Assembly (NCBI RefSeq): GCF_011634775.1
Contig: NZ_JAALXT010000002.1
Location: 806,001 to 870,000, forward strand
DNA from: Thalassoroseus pseudoceratinae
GTDB taxonomy: Bacteria > Planctomycetota > Planctomycetia > Planctomycetales > Planctomycetaceae
Length of the DNA: 64,000 nt
Reading direction: 5' to 3'
The position numbers were made by a program, and so were the translations under genes. A model generated the notes under the pieces. That model had not been told where the DNA came from, ran no database searches, and saw nothing but the letters and a program-made list of their open reading frames with translations. This document shows, in pieces, positions 50,339-59,931 of the stretch (position 1 is the stretch's first letter; every line of letters starts with the position of its first letter).

Positions 50339-52090
50339 CTATTTGGGAGCATCTGATTCGTTAGTCGGGCTTGGTTCAGCAATGTGAACCGTTCGTCCGG
50401 GTCTTGCGAATGGGATTTGGTCGGCCTCGAACTGTTCCATGATTTGCAGATTGATTCGTTCGTTGACCGCTAAGTAATCCCAGTAGTCGGGCGGGTGATA
50501 CCAATAGATCAGAATAATGCCGATTGAGGCGTCGTTGACATCTCGCAAGAACACCCGCGGTGGGAGTTCTTCCTTCAATCCCTCGTGGTCTTTTACCGCT
50601 TCTCGAACAATTTCTAACGCACGATTAACCTTGGCGACGGATGTGCATGAAGGCATTTGAATGGTTGTTGCATGCCGAATGTGGGGGCGACGCCCGATGT
50701 TCTCGATATCGCTTCTCGCCATTTCTTCGTTCGGAATGGAAGCTTGGTGCCCGGTCAGCAATCGAATTTTCGTGCTTCGCAGGCCAATTTCCTCGACTAA
50801 ACCATCGTAGTCTTTCGTGACTATCCGCTCGCCGACTTGATAGGGTTTATCGAGCGTGATCATGATACTCCCGAACACATTCTTAAGAGTGTCTTGAGCA
50901 GCTAACGCGACTGCAAGCCCGCCCACACCGGCACTAGCAAGCAGCGTTGTCAGCGGAATTCCAAACTGCTGCCCACCCTCTAAGAAGACAACTGCAGCAG
51001 CGGCAATACTGGCAACCCGACAGACTAGTCGCACCAGTTGAGCGTCTAAACCCCTTGGCGCAATCCACGGGCTAGCAATTAAAAGAGCCGCAACTCGACT
51101 TCCCGCACCAAGCAGCATCACAATGAGCGTTAACAAAAAAATTAGACGCAGAGAGTATGACGTCACAAGTTGGACTGTGCCGCTGATTCGGATGTGCTCG
51201 CTAATGAAGTAGTTGGCCGTCAGCGGGACAATTGTTGCGGCGATTGGAAAACCGAGCGTTAAGACATATCGCAGAACATTGGACCGTAGTGAACGGGCTC
51301 GTCGGTAACCAAACAAATAGATTGTGGCAATCAGAAGTGCTGCTAGAAACAAAGTGATGCCGAACAAAGTCCACTGCCAAATGGCCTGCCCCAGCCAGCG
51401 GGCATGTGCCCATCTTGGCAACGAGCGGACCCACGAGCGTGGAATCAACCAACCCGGTTCCGAAAGGTAGAATTGGTAAAAGCCTGGGGTGATTCCATCT
51501 CTTTTTCGAAACGGTAGTTCTCGAACCACTTCGTAGAATTCCGCTGCGCGTTCCACCGTTTCTGCGGTAAACAAGAACTCGCCTTCTCGTGGTCCGTCTT
51601 TGACTTTTGCAATCGTGATTTCGGTGTCAGCGACTCGCCACCGAGCGATGCCCTCGTCCACAACTTGCTTGGCATCTGGCCAAGTATCTTCGGCAGGTAA
51701 GTCGATCCGATCCAGCACTTCTTTGAGGTAAACCACCGCCTCTTGGCCGACATGTACTCGTACAGATTCTGGAACCTCACTTAGGTCAAGACAACGCAAA
51801 GCCCTTCCGCGAACGGCACGGCGTTCCGCTTCGCTACGGAAACTTAAACCCTCTCCACGAAACCGGCGAAGAATCTCATTGCAGGCATCGATAAAACTTC
51901 GCAATGTCGCGCGGGGGCTGGAAGTGTCCGCCGTTTTTAGGGGGTGAGCATCCATCGACCGGCTGTCCTGGGCATCCAAGGGACGAACGTCGATTCCGCT
52001 GAGAGCAAGGATAAGTACTAGCACCAGATATCGCATGCACCGTGTCGTTCGCGAAGGGGCGCAATCCAGACGCCAGAGAAAATGCGTCAT
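50339..52090 (-). CDS. Mechanosensitive ion channel (MscS family)
   Basis: About 583 residues from ATG 52090, preceded by AGAGG; an ATG at 52036 would start directly at the signal sequence (MRYLVLVLILALSGIDVRP). A periplasmic region of about 180 residues precedes several membrane helices (for example LFGITLFLAALLIATIYLFG and LRLIFLLTLIVMLLGAG). The pore and beta-domain are clear: LLASAGVGGLAVALAAQDTL, KNVFGSIMITLDKPYQVGER and VEEIGLRSTKIRLLTGHQAS. It should open under membrane tension to release solutes in hypo-osmotic shock. The long N-terminal extension resembles MscK/MscM-type proteins but is shorter. It lies downstream of the SGNH hydrolase gene, separated by a hairpin region. Confidence 0.88.
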   Translation of the reverse strand: MTHFLWRLDCAPSRTTRCMRYLVLVLILALSGIDVRPLDAQDSRSMDAHPLKTADTSSPRATLRSFIDACNEILRRFRGEGLSFRSEAERRAVRGRALRCLDLSEVPESVRVHVGQEAVVYLKEVLDRIDLPAEDTWPDAKQVVDEGIARWRVADTEITIAKVKDGPREGEFLFTAETVERAAEFYEVVRELPFRKRDGITPGFYQFYLSEPGWLIPRSWVRSLPRWAHARWLGQAIWQWTLFGITLFLAALLIATIYLFGYRRARSLRSNVLRYVLTLGFPIAATIVPLTANYFISEHIRISGTVQLVTSYSLRLIFLLTLIVMLLGAGSRVAALLIASPWIAPRGLDAQLVRLVCRVASIAAAAVVFLEGGQQFGIPLTTLLASAGVGGLAVALAAQDTLKNVFGSIMITLDKPYQVGERIVTKDYDGLVEEIGLRSTKIRLLTGHQASIPNEEMARSDIENIGRRPHIRHATTIQMPSCTSVAKVNRALEIVREAVKDHEGLKEELPPRVFLRDVNDASIGIILIYWYHPPDYWDYLAVNERINLQIMEQFEADQIPFARPGRTVHIAEPSPTNESDAPK

Positions 52091-52398
52091 CAGAGGCGAC
52101 CTCTGGGACAGCCGCATACTGCTAGTCTGAGTTTGCGAAATTGATGTCACAGGGCATACGCAATCTATGGCGTTCGGGGAGAGAGCTGGTGCTGGTGACA
52201 GTTGCTTCATTGACTTAATTTTGTGAGCACGATGCGAGTTAGAACTTCGAGTTATTGTTGAAAGTGAACTCAGCTGCTAGTGAATGGTTCCCTTGTGGAG
52301 TCCTATAGCGATTTGGACTAACCATTCGCGGCAGTGTGGATCATGTGGGCGATCGTGTTTCCTTGAGCTATTCCTGTGAATACTTTGAGTCCTGGAGA
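52091..52398. other. Intergenic region between SGNH hydrolase and MscS genes
   Basis: 308 bases between two minus-strand genes. It holds the hairpin at 52274-52334 (separate entry) and should hold the mscS promoter. The first 120 bases are in frame with the mscS gene (an open frame reaches to 52210), but I do not take them as coding. Confidence 0.5.
52274..52334 (-). terminator. Long imperfect hairpin downstream of SGNH gene
   Basis: Three collinear stems: CTGC/GCAG (52274-52277, 52331-52334), GAATGGTT/AACCATTC (52282-52289, 52320-52327) and AGTCC/GGACT (52299-52303, 52315-52319). It lies about 65 bases after the SGNH stop on the minus strand. No T-run follows, so a terminator role is only probable; it could instead act on mscS expression. 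Confidence 0.4.
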
Positions 52399-53586
52399 CT
52401 AGTTGACCTCGAATTGGATGATTCGCATTGCGTGCCCTGAACTTTCTTCATTCGATTTCTCGGATATCCGGAGTCGAAGGGTGTGCTCTTTGGGCTCTAA
52501 ATCGGCAGCGAAGATGACGCTTCTGGGGTAGTGTAGCCCTCGGCTATAGTGGTGATACAAGTCGAATGACTTGAATGGTTGGTTGTCGATGCTCGCCTCC
52601 ACAATTCCAGCATCTGGCCCGGCGACGATGTATGCTCCCACGGCTTTCCCTGTGAATTCCAAGCTGAGTTCGGCTCCTGGCCGATCTGCGCTAAGCATGT
52701 TGATGTTCGTGAATCGTGATCGCTTGCCGCCGGGAAGTTCGTCCCAGGCGGGAATTCCCCATTTCCAGTCACGGACGATTTCTGCCTTCTCCGGTGAGAC
52801 GAACCGCCCATTGCCATAATGGTTTGAGTCAAGCGGTTTGCTCGGTGACGAATGTTTCTTCTTCGTCGTTTTGGGCGAGAGTTCCTCGGCCCACAATTGA
52901 GACAGTTGGTCCGCGATCATCGTCGCACAGATCCGGTTGCCTGCTGGTTTTGGATGTGTGCCACCATAGACTTTCCAACTCAGTTCATCGGCTGAAATCT
53001 GTTCGGCAACCTCCTTCGCGAGATTGACTGTTGTAATGTTGTAGTGCTCGGCAACGGCTTCGTGGCTGCTAATGGTCAGAGGCGTTTTTCCGGCCTGCAG
53101 CGTCTCTAACATGCTTGGGTTGACGAAATACGTAATAACGATATCGGCTTGGGGATTGTGTTCTCTGACTTGGCGGACAATTCCTTCCAGTCCTCGAATA
53201 CATTCGCGTCGTGCATGACCTGCATCTTGATCGTCATTGACTGCGAACTCGATGAAAAACAGATCAACTGGGCCTTTACTTAACACATCACGCTCTAGTC
53301 GGAATGCTCCAGTTGTTGAACACGTTGAGGAGATTCCCGCGGCAGTGAAGTTGAATTTCGTCTTCGGAAACTGTTTCTGGAGGAACTCACAGACCATCGG
53401 GCGATAGCCGTTCATCTCAGTGATCGAGCCACCAATGAATGCGACATGGCCAGTTTCTTCACGCTCAAACTGAATTCGGCAATTGTCGAAGTTACCCCGC
53501 AGGTTGACGTTGCGAACTATGTTCGATGCAACCAGAGGTGTCGGTAGTAAGAGGATTAGTGCGAGTATCTGAAGACGCTTGAACAT
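52399..53586 (-). CDS. Secreted SGNH/GDSL hydrolase
   Basis: 395 residues with a signal peptide (LQILALILLLPTPLVAS). SGNH blocks are visible: block I GHVAFIGGSITEMNGY (catalytic Ser in GGSI), block II glycine in TAAGISST, block III asparagine in EFAVNDDQ, and block V DxxH-like in YGGTHPKPAGN (His). Residues after about 270 are an extra C-terminal beta domain with a CBM-like appearance (LSLEFTGKAVGAYIVAGPDA). It is probably a carbohydrate esterase that removes acetyl groups from glycans. It is the last gene of a three-gene operon with a sialidase-like gene (24-base gap) and a 1471-residue protein. Confidence 0.85.
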   Translation of the reverse strand: MFKRLQILALILLLPTPLVASNIVRNVNLRGNFDNCRIQFEREETGHVAFIGGSITEMNGYRPMVCEFLQKQFPKTKFNFTAAGISSTCSTTGAFRLERDVLSKGPVDLFFIEFAVNDDQDAGHARRECIRGLEGIVRQVREHNPQADIVITYFVNPSMLETLQAGKTPLTISSHEAVAEHYNITTVNLAKEVAEQISADELSWKVYGGTHPKPAGNRICATMIADQLSQLWAEELSPKTTKKKHSSPSKPLDSNHYGNGRFVSPEKAEIVRDWKWGIPAWDELPGGKRSRFTNINMLSADRPGAELSLEFTGKAVGAYIVAGPDAGIVEASIDNQPFKSFDLYHHYSRGLHYPRSVIFAADLEPKEHTLRLRISEKSNEESSGHAMRIIQFEVN

Positions 53587-53610
53587 GATCAGTTTCCTTG
53601 AACTCGTGTG

Positions 53611-55323
53611 TTATGGCGTGTTAGCCGGTTCTGTCGAGATGAGTTTTGCATTTGCTAGCCCGTTGTATGTCGTCGCCACACGGATCTTCTTGAACCCGGT
53701 TGGCTCAATTGCATCTCCTTGTCGGACCATTTTTGATAGATTGGCATCGCTATTGCCAAGTGTATTGGACAGGCTCCAGTTTTTCGGTTCAGTCGGGATT
53801 TGCGTGGGTAATCCAAGTTGAATGTGCAAATCGTCTGGTTTGTTGCGATGGCTGCGAATTCGAACGAGTAATGAATGATGGCTGCCCGGTTTCAGTTTTG
53901 GACCGACAACCGCTTCTTTGTAAAGTTGCGACGTTAGATGGCCTTGCTTATTGATTCCGATAACGACACGTTCCTCTCCACTTGAAGTTGCCATTGCTAG
54001 TGTTGCCTGCGTGCCGACATCAGGCACAACGAGTTCCATGGTTGCGTATAGAGTCTTGCCGTCGTCTCCGAGATCGATCCAAGCTGGTGGTGGTTGCTGC
54101 GGAGTTCGTTTGACGGAGGGAAGGTGCTGAGCGAGTTCGACGGAATTCGGCATCGCGAGTTTTTCGAGCTCATCTAACGAGACCTTCATGACCTCCATCG
54201 TTTGTTTGGCACCGGAGAAGGCGATCAGAAGATGCTCATCGTGTTCGATGATGTGTGGGTAGTCGATATGACGTCCACCGATTAGCCAAAAAAGTTTCGT
54301 GAAGACGAGTCCGTCTTTGCTAATGGCGAGAGTCAATGGGTCACGGCGGCGAGGATTAGAGTTCGACACCATGACATAATAGCCACGGCTCGTGCGATGC
54401 ACGAAAAACTTACTTGTGGCGTCTGGGAAATTGGTTGGTTGGATTTTGCTCCATGTCTGGCCGTTGTCGTGGGAGAATGTGCGGAGAAGGAATTTCGAGC
54501 CCCCGTTGTCACGAATGAGGCCGACGATCGTTTTGGTGTCGGGAAGGATATACCAGTAGGGTTCTTCAGGGCGACCGTTGCCATCGTATGCAGCGAGCGG
54601 ATTGATCCGCCAATCATTGAACGCCTTGACTCCGCCGATCATCACAGAGACTTGTCTTCGGTGATCGCGACGAGTCATCATCCATTCCCCCGACGGCAGT
54701 TTCTTGGGGGGGAAGTTGTTCATGGAGTCATCTAGGACGGTTCCGTGAGGCACCCAGTGATTGCCATTCCAGCGAAAGGCTTCGAGACTCAGCCCGAGTC
54801 CGTCATAGCCGGGTGCATTGAAATGGCTGGAAAGAGCAAGCAACTGGCCGTTACGCTTCCAAAAACCGCGTGCGATCCAACCGTAGTTTTTGATCCGAGG
54901 TGGTCCGGTTAGGTCGGCGGGCTTGGTCCATCGGAGTCCGTCCGCACTTGTTGCAAACGAATTCCTAGTATTTGGTCGATCGTGGCCGGGCACGATGTTT
55001 CGGTGCTGTTCGGGAGTGGCACCGCCTCTGGGGAGACCAGGGCCATCGCTCCACATGGCCCAGAAACGGTCATCATGGTGAGCCAAGTACGCATGTTGAT
55101 GGACACGAGTCCCTGCCTGATCACGAACATCACTGATGATTGCGTGCTGTGCGGGAACCCGTGGGAGCTTCTTGTAGTCAATCTGATGCGGATCGTCCGG
55201 CAGCCAGTCTCCGGCGAGCATGATCGCTCTTTCCGATTCCTGGTTCGACTCCCGATCTTCCGCTTGTACCACAGTGATCGAGAGGAAGAGCGAAACCGTT
55301 ACGACGGCAAGTATGGATTTCAT
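53611..55323 (-). CDS. Secreted sialidase-like (BNR propeller) protein
   Basis: 570 residues. Signal peptide MKSILAVVTVSLFLSITVVQAE. Residues about 40-420 have the six-bladed propeller appearance of sialidases: TRVHQHAYLAHHDDRFWAMW, RNSFATSADGLRWTKPADL, TFSHDNGQTWSKIQPTNFPD (an Asp-box, SxDxGxTW type) and LAISKDGLVFTKLFW. The C-terminus (about 430-570) is a jelly-roll-like domain. The family includes exo-alpha-sialidases and related glycosidases; I cannot confirm the catalytic arginine triad, so 'sialidase-like' is as far as the sequence supports. It is 10 bases downstream of the 1471-residue protein gene. Confidence 0.75.
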   Translation of the reverse strand: MKSILAVVTVSLFLSITVVQAEDRESNQESERAIMLAGDWLPDDPHQIDYKKLPRVPAQHAIISDVRDQAGTRVHQHAYLAHHDDRFWAMWSDGPGLPRGGATPEQHRNIVPGHDRPNTRNSFATSADGLRWTKPADLTGPPRIKNYGWIARGFWKRNGQLLALSSHFNAPGYDGLGLSLEAFRWNGNHWVPHGTVLDDSMNNFPPKKLPSGEWMMTRRDHRRQVSVMIGGVKAFNDWRINPLAAYDGNGRPEEPYWYILPDTKTIVGLIRDNGGSKFLLRTFSHDNGQTWSKIQPTNFPDATSKFFVHRTSRGYYVMVSNSNPRRRDPLTLAISKDGLVFTKLFWLIGGRHIDYPHIIEHDEHLLIAFSGAKQTMEVMKVSLDELEKLAMPNSVELAQHLPSVKRTPQQPPPAWIDLGDDGKTLYATMELVVPDVGTQATLAMATSSGEERVVIGINKQGHLTSQLYKEAVVGPKLKPGSHHSLLVRIRSHRNKPDDLHIQLGLPTQIPTEPKNWSLSNTLGNSDANLSKMVRQGDAIEPTGFKKIRVATTYNGLANAKLISTEPANTP

Positions 55324-55333
55324 GGTTGAGCCT

Positions 55334-58300
55334 CTATGGTGTTTGCCATTCGATCGTTCCCCACAAGTGTGGAGTTAATGCAGCTTCGCTTGGCACGTCG
55401 GCGGTGATGCCGGTGGCTTTGTTGGACCAGTAGGAGCGGGCGGTTGTCTCGGTTCCATTTCCGCGAAGAATACCGAGATCCCCTTTGATTCGCAGGCCAT
55501 CGGTTACCTTCAGTTGCAGGGTTTTCAGGGGAATCGAAACTTCGTAAAAACCTTGTCCGTCGGTTGCCAATTGGACTTGATCACTGACATCTTCGACGCG
55601 GTCGAATGTGATGGTTCGCCAAGGAGAACTAAACGGGATTTTCTCACCGTTTGCTTTCGGAGATACGGGCTCATAGAGCACCGCCCGCGGTTTGCCATCG
55701 ACTTGACTGACGAGCAACCGAAGATCACCCGCAACGGGAGATCTTCGGCTCGAATCGGCAGCGGGATTCGTGGCTAGCATCAGGTCCAGACCGCCGCCCG
55801 TCTTGAACAACGCATGCGGAATCTCGCCGGAGTTTTGGATGAGATCCTTTTGCGATGTCTGCCAGGCGGCATGCAAATTGTCGCCGGCAATTGCCAAAGA
55901 ACCTCGAATATTGAATGGCTTGGAGTTGGAATTGAAATTCGCTCGAACGCCGCGAGTGTCGATATCCACCCAGTTCGCGTTGCTCCAGTCTTTCGGGGCG
56001 CCATCGGTTTTGATGGCACCGTTCGGGTGAATGACGGCATGAAGTACGCTTCGGCCGAATGTCGCCTGTCGTTCGGCTTCCCGGTCGAGCACCCAACGCT
56101 GGGCTTCTGTGAGTTGTTCAGCGTTGACTTCGATTGGGAAGGCGTCGATGCGGCGAATCGTTTCCAGACCATCCAAACGCACGAGACTGCTGTAAGAACC
56201 GTCGACGACATACACCTGCCCGTCGGGGGTGCTGGTAATTGTCGGCCAAAAGTTTTCGTCGTGCAGCGAGATGCCATCGAGGGACATCCCACGTTCAGCG
56301 ACCGGCATTTTCCAGAGTTTGCCTTGCCGAACGTCTTCGAACACGGTTGCCACAAAAAGCCCATCGCGAGTGAATAGATAAAAGTTGCCCATGTTGGCAT
56401 TCACCGCCCACAACGGACCGACTTCGCAACCTTGCACCTCGAATAAGCCTCCCATCAGTCGCGTTGGACCGATAACTTGGCCCGCAAAGCTGGGTGAAGG
56501 AGCTTCGTGCGACGCATGCAGACCCGGCCACGGATTGGGGTAGCTCCAGATGGGTTTGCCGTCACGGGTTCCGCTCAGAGAATGCTGATGAAACGGCTCC
56601 ACGCCCAATGTGATTACGGCTTCGTTGCTGTCATCCGTCAAAACTTGATCGCCGCCAGACGAACCGGGACGCTGCACATCGTCCGCCAACACAACTCTGT
56701 TCGAGCGTTCATAGACGGGGATTCCCGCCGAGGTGACCTTCGTGGTTTTGAATTGAACGGCTTGTCCATTTAGACGCGCAACGCAAAAGGAAAGGTCATC
56801 CATCACAGTGACGCCACCGCAGACGGCCTGCTCCATCCACACTTCATTGGGTTGCACCTGTGCATCTGCGTTGAGGTCGCTCCAGGCAAAAAATACCTGA
56901 TTCCGACCGCCGTGACCGTGCACGTCTTTGGATTGCGGATTGACTCCATCGGGCCATCGATCGAGAAATGGTTTCGTCTTGAGGAGGTCCCACGCATTAG
57001 CTCGGCCCATGGCGGCGACAGGTTGAGCGGTTCCATCGCGATCATGAAAGAGGAACGCCGTCGAGTGCCCTGTCACAGGATTCGTGTTGAAGCAGTTGGT
57101 GAAGTACCGCTCGCCGTTGTGACGCAATGATTTCTCTGGGGCGGCTGCGCGGAAGGGCATCGGAAAGTCGGCTTGGGCACGGTAGAGCACACGTCTCAGT
57201 TTCGACGACCCCGTTTGCCAGTCGAGTTGGAATTCCAGCGAGCCACGCGATTCGTCCGCATAATGAAACAGGGACGGATCAGCAGAATCGAGTGCTCCGC
57301 CACCGCCGTATTTCCCGGGACCGTAGAATGCATTGACGAGTTTCCCTGTCGGTGACCACACACTGACTCGCTTCGGAAGGTAGTCGTGCTCGGTGACCCA
57401 AATCTGCCCTGTAGAATCGACGGCAAGACCCGCCGGATGATTCATGTGTAATTCATCATATTCACCTGCCTGGGGCGGACCGGCGTGACCAATCACACGG
57501 ATCGGTTTTCCATTCGCAGTGAAAATCTTGACTTGATGACTTTGCCCTTGGTCACTCACGTAGATCTTGTCTTCGGCATCCAAAGTGAGGCCGAACGGAT
57601 CGTCGAGACCTTCAACGATCAAAGTCTCCGGTGACGACAATTCCGCCGGGGTGCTCGCTTTGGTGTATCGCAGAAGTTGCGTTTCAGATAGGACGAGCAA
57701 TCGTCCGTGGGAGTCAAAGAAGACTCCACGGGGGTTCGGCACGCTGGCTGTTCCGATGACCTTACCAGCTTCGGCGTCGATCCACAGCAACCGGTGCTCC
57801 TGTCGCAAGCTGCAAACGATGACGCCGTTCCAGGCCGCGATGCCACCAAGTTCTTCAAAACGATCTTGCTCAGGTTGGGATGATCCCAGGCGATGGGCGA
57901 CCACGGGTTCCGGCGTCAACTTGTTGCCAGATTGTCTCAATGCCGTCACGCGGAGTTCCGTGATGCCGGACCGCTTGGCCGTTTCCCATGTTGAGGCGAC
58001 ATAAGCTGCAACATCTGATGGGGCATCGGGACCGGTATCTCGACCGAGATATGGAGCGGCAGTCCAGTTGCCACCGATCCATTTCAATCCGCCTCGTTTA
58101 GTTCCATCGAGATCGACCCAGGCAAAGCCGTCCGGCCCTTCTGTGACATAGCAACCCAGAAATACGGCCGGTTCTCCGGTGGGAGAATTTGAGGCGGGCA
58201 CGAACACGGCGGCCGATGGCGGTGAGTGGTTGGCCAACCACGCTCCCGTGTGATCGGGCGTGCTCCACGGCGGACTGCCCGTGCCGTAGACGGAAAACTC

Positions 58301-59749
58301 ATAGAACGGTCGAATTTTCTTCCGCCACAGACCTCGAACCGTATAACTTCCCGGTGCTACCATGCGAGCGGGGATATTGTACAGACCGTGCTTGGCCGCC
58401 TCGACATCACGCCCCAAGTCATCGGATGCGTCCCACCAGACAACATTCTCGCCTGCTGAAAACGGGGTCTCGGACACCAAGTTTCGCACACGTTTGCCGG
58501 TCTCGTCCTCAATCACCAGGGTGACGTAACCGTCTTCCGGCAGATGGAACCGCACCGGGACCGGTGCATGGGCAAGCGAGTTCGACTTCGCGGGCGTAAA
58601 CTCCGACAGTGCGGTCAGAGGAGCCTCGTCCAAGTCACGGCACGCCAGCAGTTCGCCCAGCCAAACACGTTTTCCGCCGGCGGGTCGGTTCTTGGTGTGG
58701 GGATGTCTTGCGATCGAAGGTTCGATCATCCGCAGCCGGATCGCACGGGTCTCGATGGTTTTTGGAAACACCATCGCGTTCGGCCAGAGTTGGGTGGGAT
58801 ATCCGTTCTCCAAATCCCGGTAGATGCCGACCGATCGCCAGTCGTCCGCTTCCGCCTCACGGGGATGACGTGACTCCGGACCGACATACGCTAACACCTC
58901 CGCCGCTCCGAACCCGGTCCACAACGTGATTAGTCGATCAATCTGCACCGCCTGTGGCCAAGTGAGTGTAATCCATTCGGAGTGCGAATCGGAAATGACT
59001 GGCTGTTCGGATTCCGCGGCAGCCCGCTGATCGACGTTCTCCCATTCACTCCACTGGTCATTGAGACCATTGACGATCTTCGCCACATGCTTTTGATTCG
59101 ATGCTGCCGCCGGTGTTGCCAATGGTGCGAGATCGAAGAGTCGGTCCTTGAGCACCAGCACGCCGCCAACACGACCGGCGTAGTTCGCATCAGCTGGCTG
59201 AGCCACATGGGTGAACCGAATCGCTCGCGTCTTTATATCCGGGGGCAATGTCCAAATGCCAACGCCCTGCTGGATCGATTTCCCAACGCGAGTCTCAAGA
59301 ATCGGCTTCTGCGTGGGCTGTGCGTCCACGAGTCGTTTTGCGGGAATCCATTGGGATTCGTCGCTGAGATCGCCAGGATATTCTGCGTCACTTTTGAGAA
59401 CACTCAAGGTCCCGCCGCCACGGACAATAACCGAACCGACTGGGATGGCTTCTCGAAACCCAATTCGCAGATGCCGTTTTCCCGGCGACTTGGAGTCTCC
59501 AAATACCACGCCGCTATGTCCTGGCGTCGTGCGAGGGTCGTCCGTCCACAGCACCCATTGCGGAGCCAATTCGCGTCGTTGCGTATCCAACTGACGTTCG
59601 TTGCCGTCGACCCACTCGGCATAGGTGGAGGGATCAATTCGTTCCGGTGTGACCGGCGTCGCTGGTCGGGACGGGGAATCTGCAGCAACAACCGCAGACA
59701 TCGCGATGATAAGGCAACTGATCGCGATTGATGGTGTGATATGTTTCAT
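55334..59749 (-). CDS. Very large secreted protein with NHL-type beta-propeller
   Basis: 1471 residues. The signal peptide is cleaved near SAVVAADSP. The first 400 residues hold two discoidin-like beta-sandwiches (RHLRIGFREAIPVGSVIVRG and ITLTWPQAVQIDRLITLWTG, both in the style of F5/8 binding domains). Residues about 390-490 resemble a FlgD Ig-like domain (PVRFHLPEDGYVTLVIEDET, NVVWWDASDDLGR). From about 640 a propeller of NHL-like repeats follows (FGLTLDAEDKIYVSDQGQSH and LAVDSTGQIWVTEHDYLP), then a large region with PVYERSNRV and a CBM9-like C-terminus (GDLGILRGNGTETTARSYWS). No catalytic motif recognised. First gene of the operon with a sialidase-like protein and an SGNH esterase, so probably involved in glycan binding or degradation. 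Confidence 0.75.
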   Translation of the reverse strand: MKHITPSIAISCLIIAMSAVVAADSPSRPATPVTPERIDPSTYAEWVDGNERQLDTQRRELAPQWVLWTDDPRTTPGHSGVVFGDSKSPGKRHLRIGFREAIPVGSVIVRGGGTLSVLKSDAEYPGDLSDESQWIPAKRLVDAQPTQKPILETRVGKSIQQGVGIWTLPPDIKTRAIRFTHVAQPADANYAGRVGGVLVLKDRLFDLAPLATPAAASNQKHVAKIVNGLNDQWSEWENVDQRAAAESEQPVISDSHSEWITLTWPQAVQIDRLITLWTGFGAAEVLAYVGPESRHPREAEADDWRSVGIYRDLENGYPTQLWPNAMVFPKTIETRAIRLRMIEPSIARHPHTKNRPAGGKRVWLGELLACRDLDEAPLTALSEFTPAKSNSLAHAPVPVRFHLPEDGYVTLVIEDETGKRVRNLVSETPFSAGENVVWWDASDDLGRDVEAAKHGLYNIPARMVAPGSYTVRGLWRKKIRPFYEFSVYGTGSPPWSTPDHTGAWLANHSPPSAAVFVPASNSPTGEPAVFLGCYVTEGPDGFAWVDLDGTKRGGLKWIGGNWTAAPYLGRDTGPDAPSDVAAYVASTWETAKRSGITELRVTALRQSGNKLTPEPVVAHRLGSSQPEQDRFEELGGIAAWNGVIVCSLRQEHRLLWIDAEAGKVIGTASVPNPRGVFFDSHGRLLVLSETQLLRYTKASTPAELSSPETLIVEGLDDPFGLTLDAEDKIYVSDQGQSHQVKIFTANGKPIRVIGHAGPPQAGEYDELHMNHPAGLAVDSTGQIWVTEHDYLPKRVSVWSPTGKLVNAFYGPGKYGGGGALDSADPSLFHYADESRGSLEFQLDWQTGSSKLRRVLYRAQADFPMPFRAAAPEKSLRHNGERYFTNCFNTNPVTGHSTAFLFHDRDGTAQPVAAMGRANAWDLLKTKPFLDRWPDGVNPQSKDVHGHGGRNQVFFAWSDLNADAQVQPNEVWMEQAVCGGVTVMDDLSFCVARLNGQAVQFKTTKVTSAGIPVYERSNRVVLADDVQRPGSSGGDQVLTDDSNEAVITLGVEPFHQHSLSGTRDGKPIWSYPNPWPGLHASHEAPSPSFAGQVIGPTRLMGGLFEVQGCEVGPLWAVNANMGNFYLFTRDGLFVATVFEDVRQGKLWKMPVAERGMSLDGISLHDENFWPTITSTPDGQVYVVDGSYSSLVRLDGLETIRRIDAFPIEVNAEQLTEAQRWVLDREAERQATFGRSVLHAVIHPNGAIKTDGAPKDWSNANWVDIDTRGVRANFNSNSKPFNIRGSLAIAGDNLHAAWQTSQKDLIQNSGEIPHALFKTGGGLDLMLATNPAADSSRRSPVAGDLRLLVSQVDGKPRAVLYEPVSPKANGEKIPFSSPWRTITFDRVEDVSDQVQLATDGQGFYEVSIPLKTLQLKVTDGLRIKGDLGILRGNGTETTARSYWSNKATGITADVPSEAALTPHLWGTIEWQTP

Positions 59750-59931
59750 CGTTTCTTTCGTCGTGTGGCGAATGCTGACACTTCGGCTAAAACAGAATTT
59801 CGGTTTGGGACTTGGCAGATTCTAGGGGGCACGGCTTTGCAGACGCAAACGAGTGAACGTATTCTGCTGTTCGAATCAATTTCTCGTCGGGCGGGGCATC
59901 GACGCATCATGGCTATTGAAAGCAAAATATC

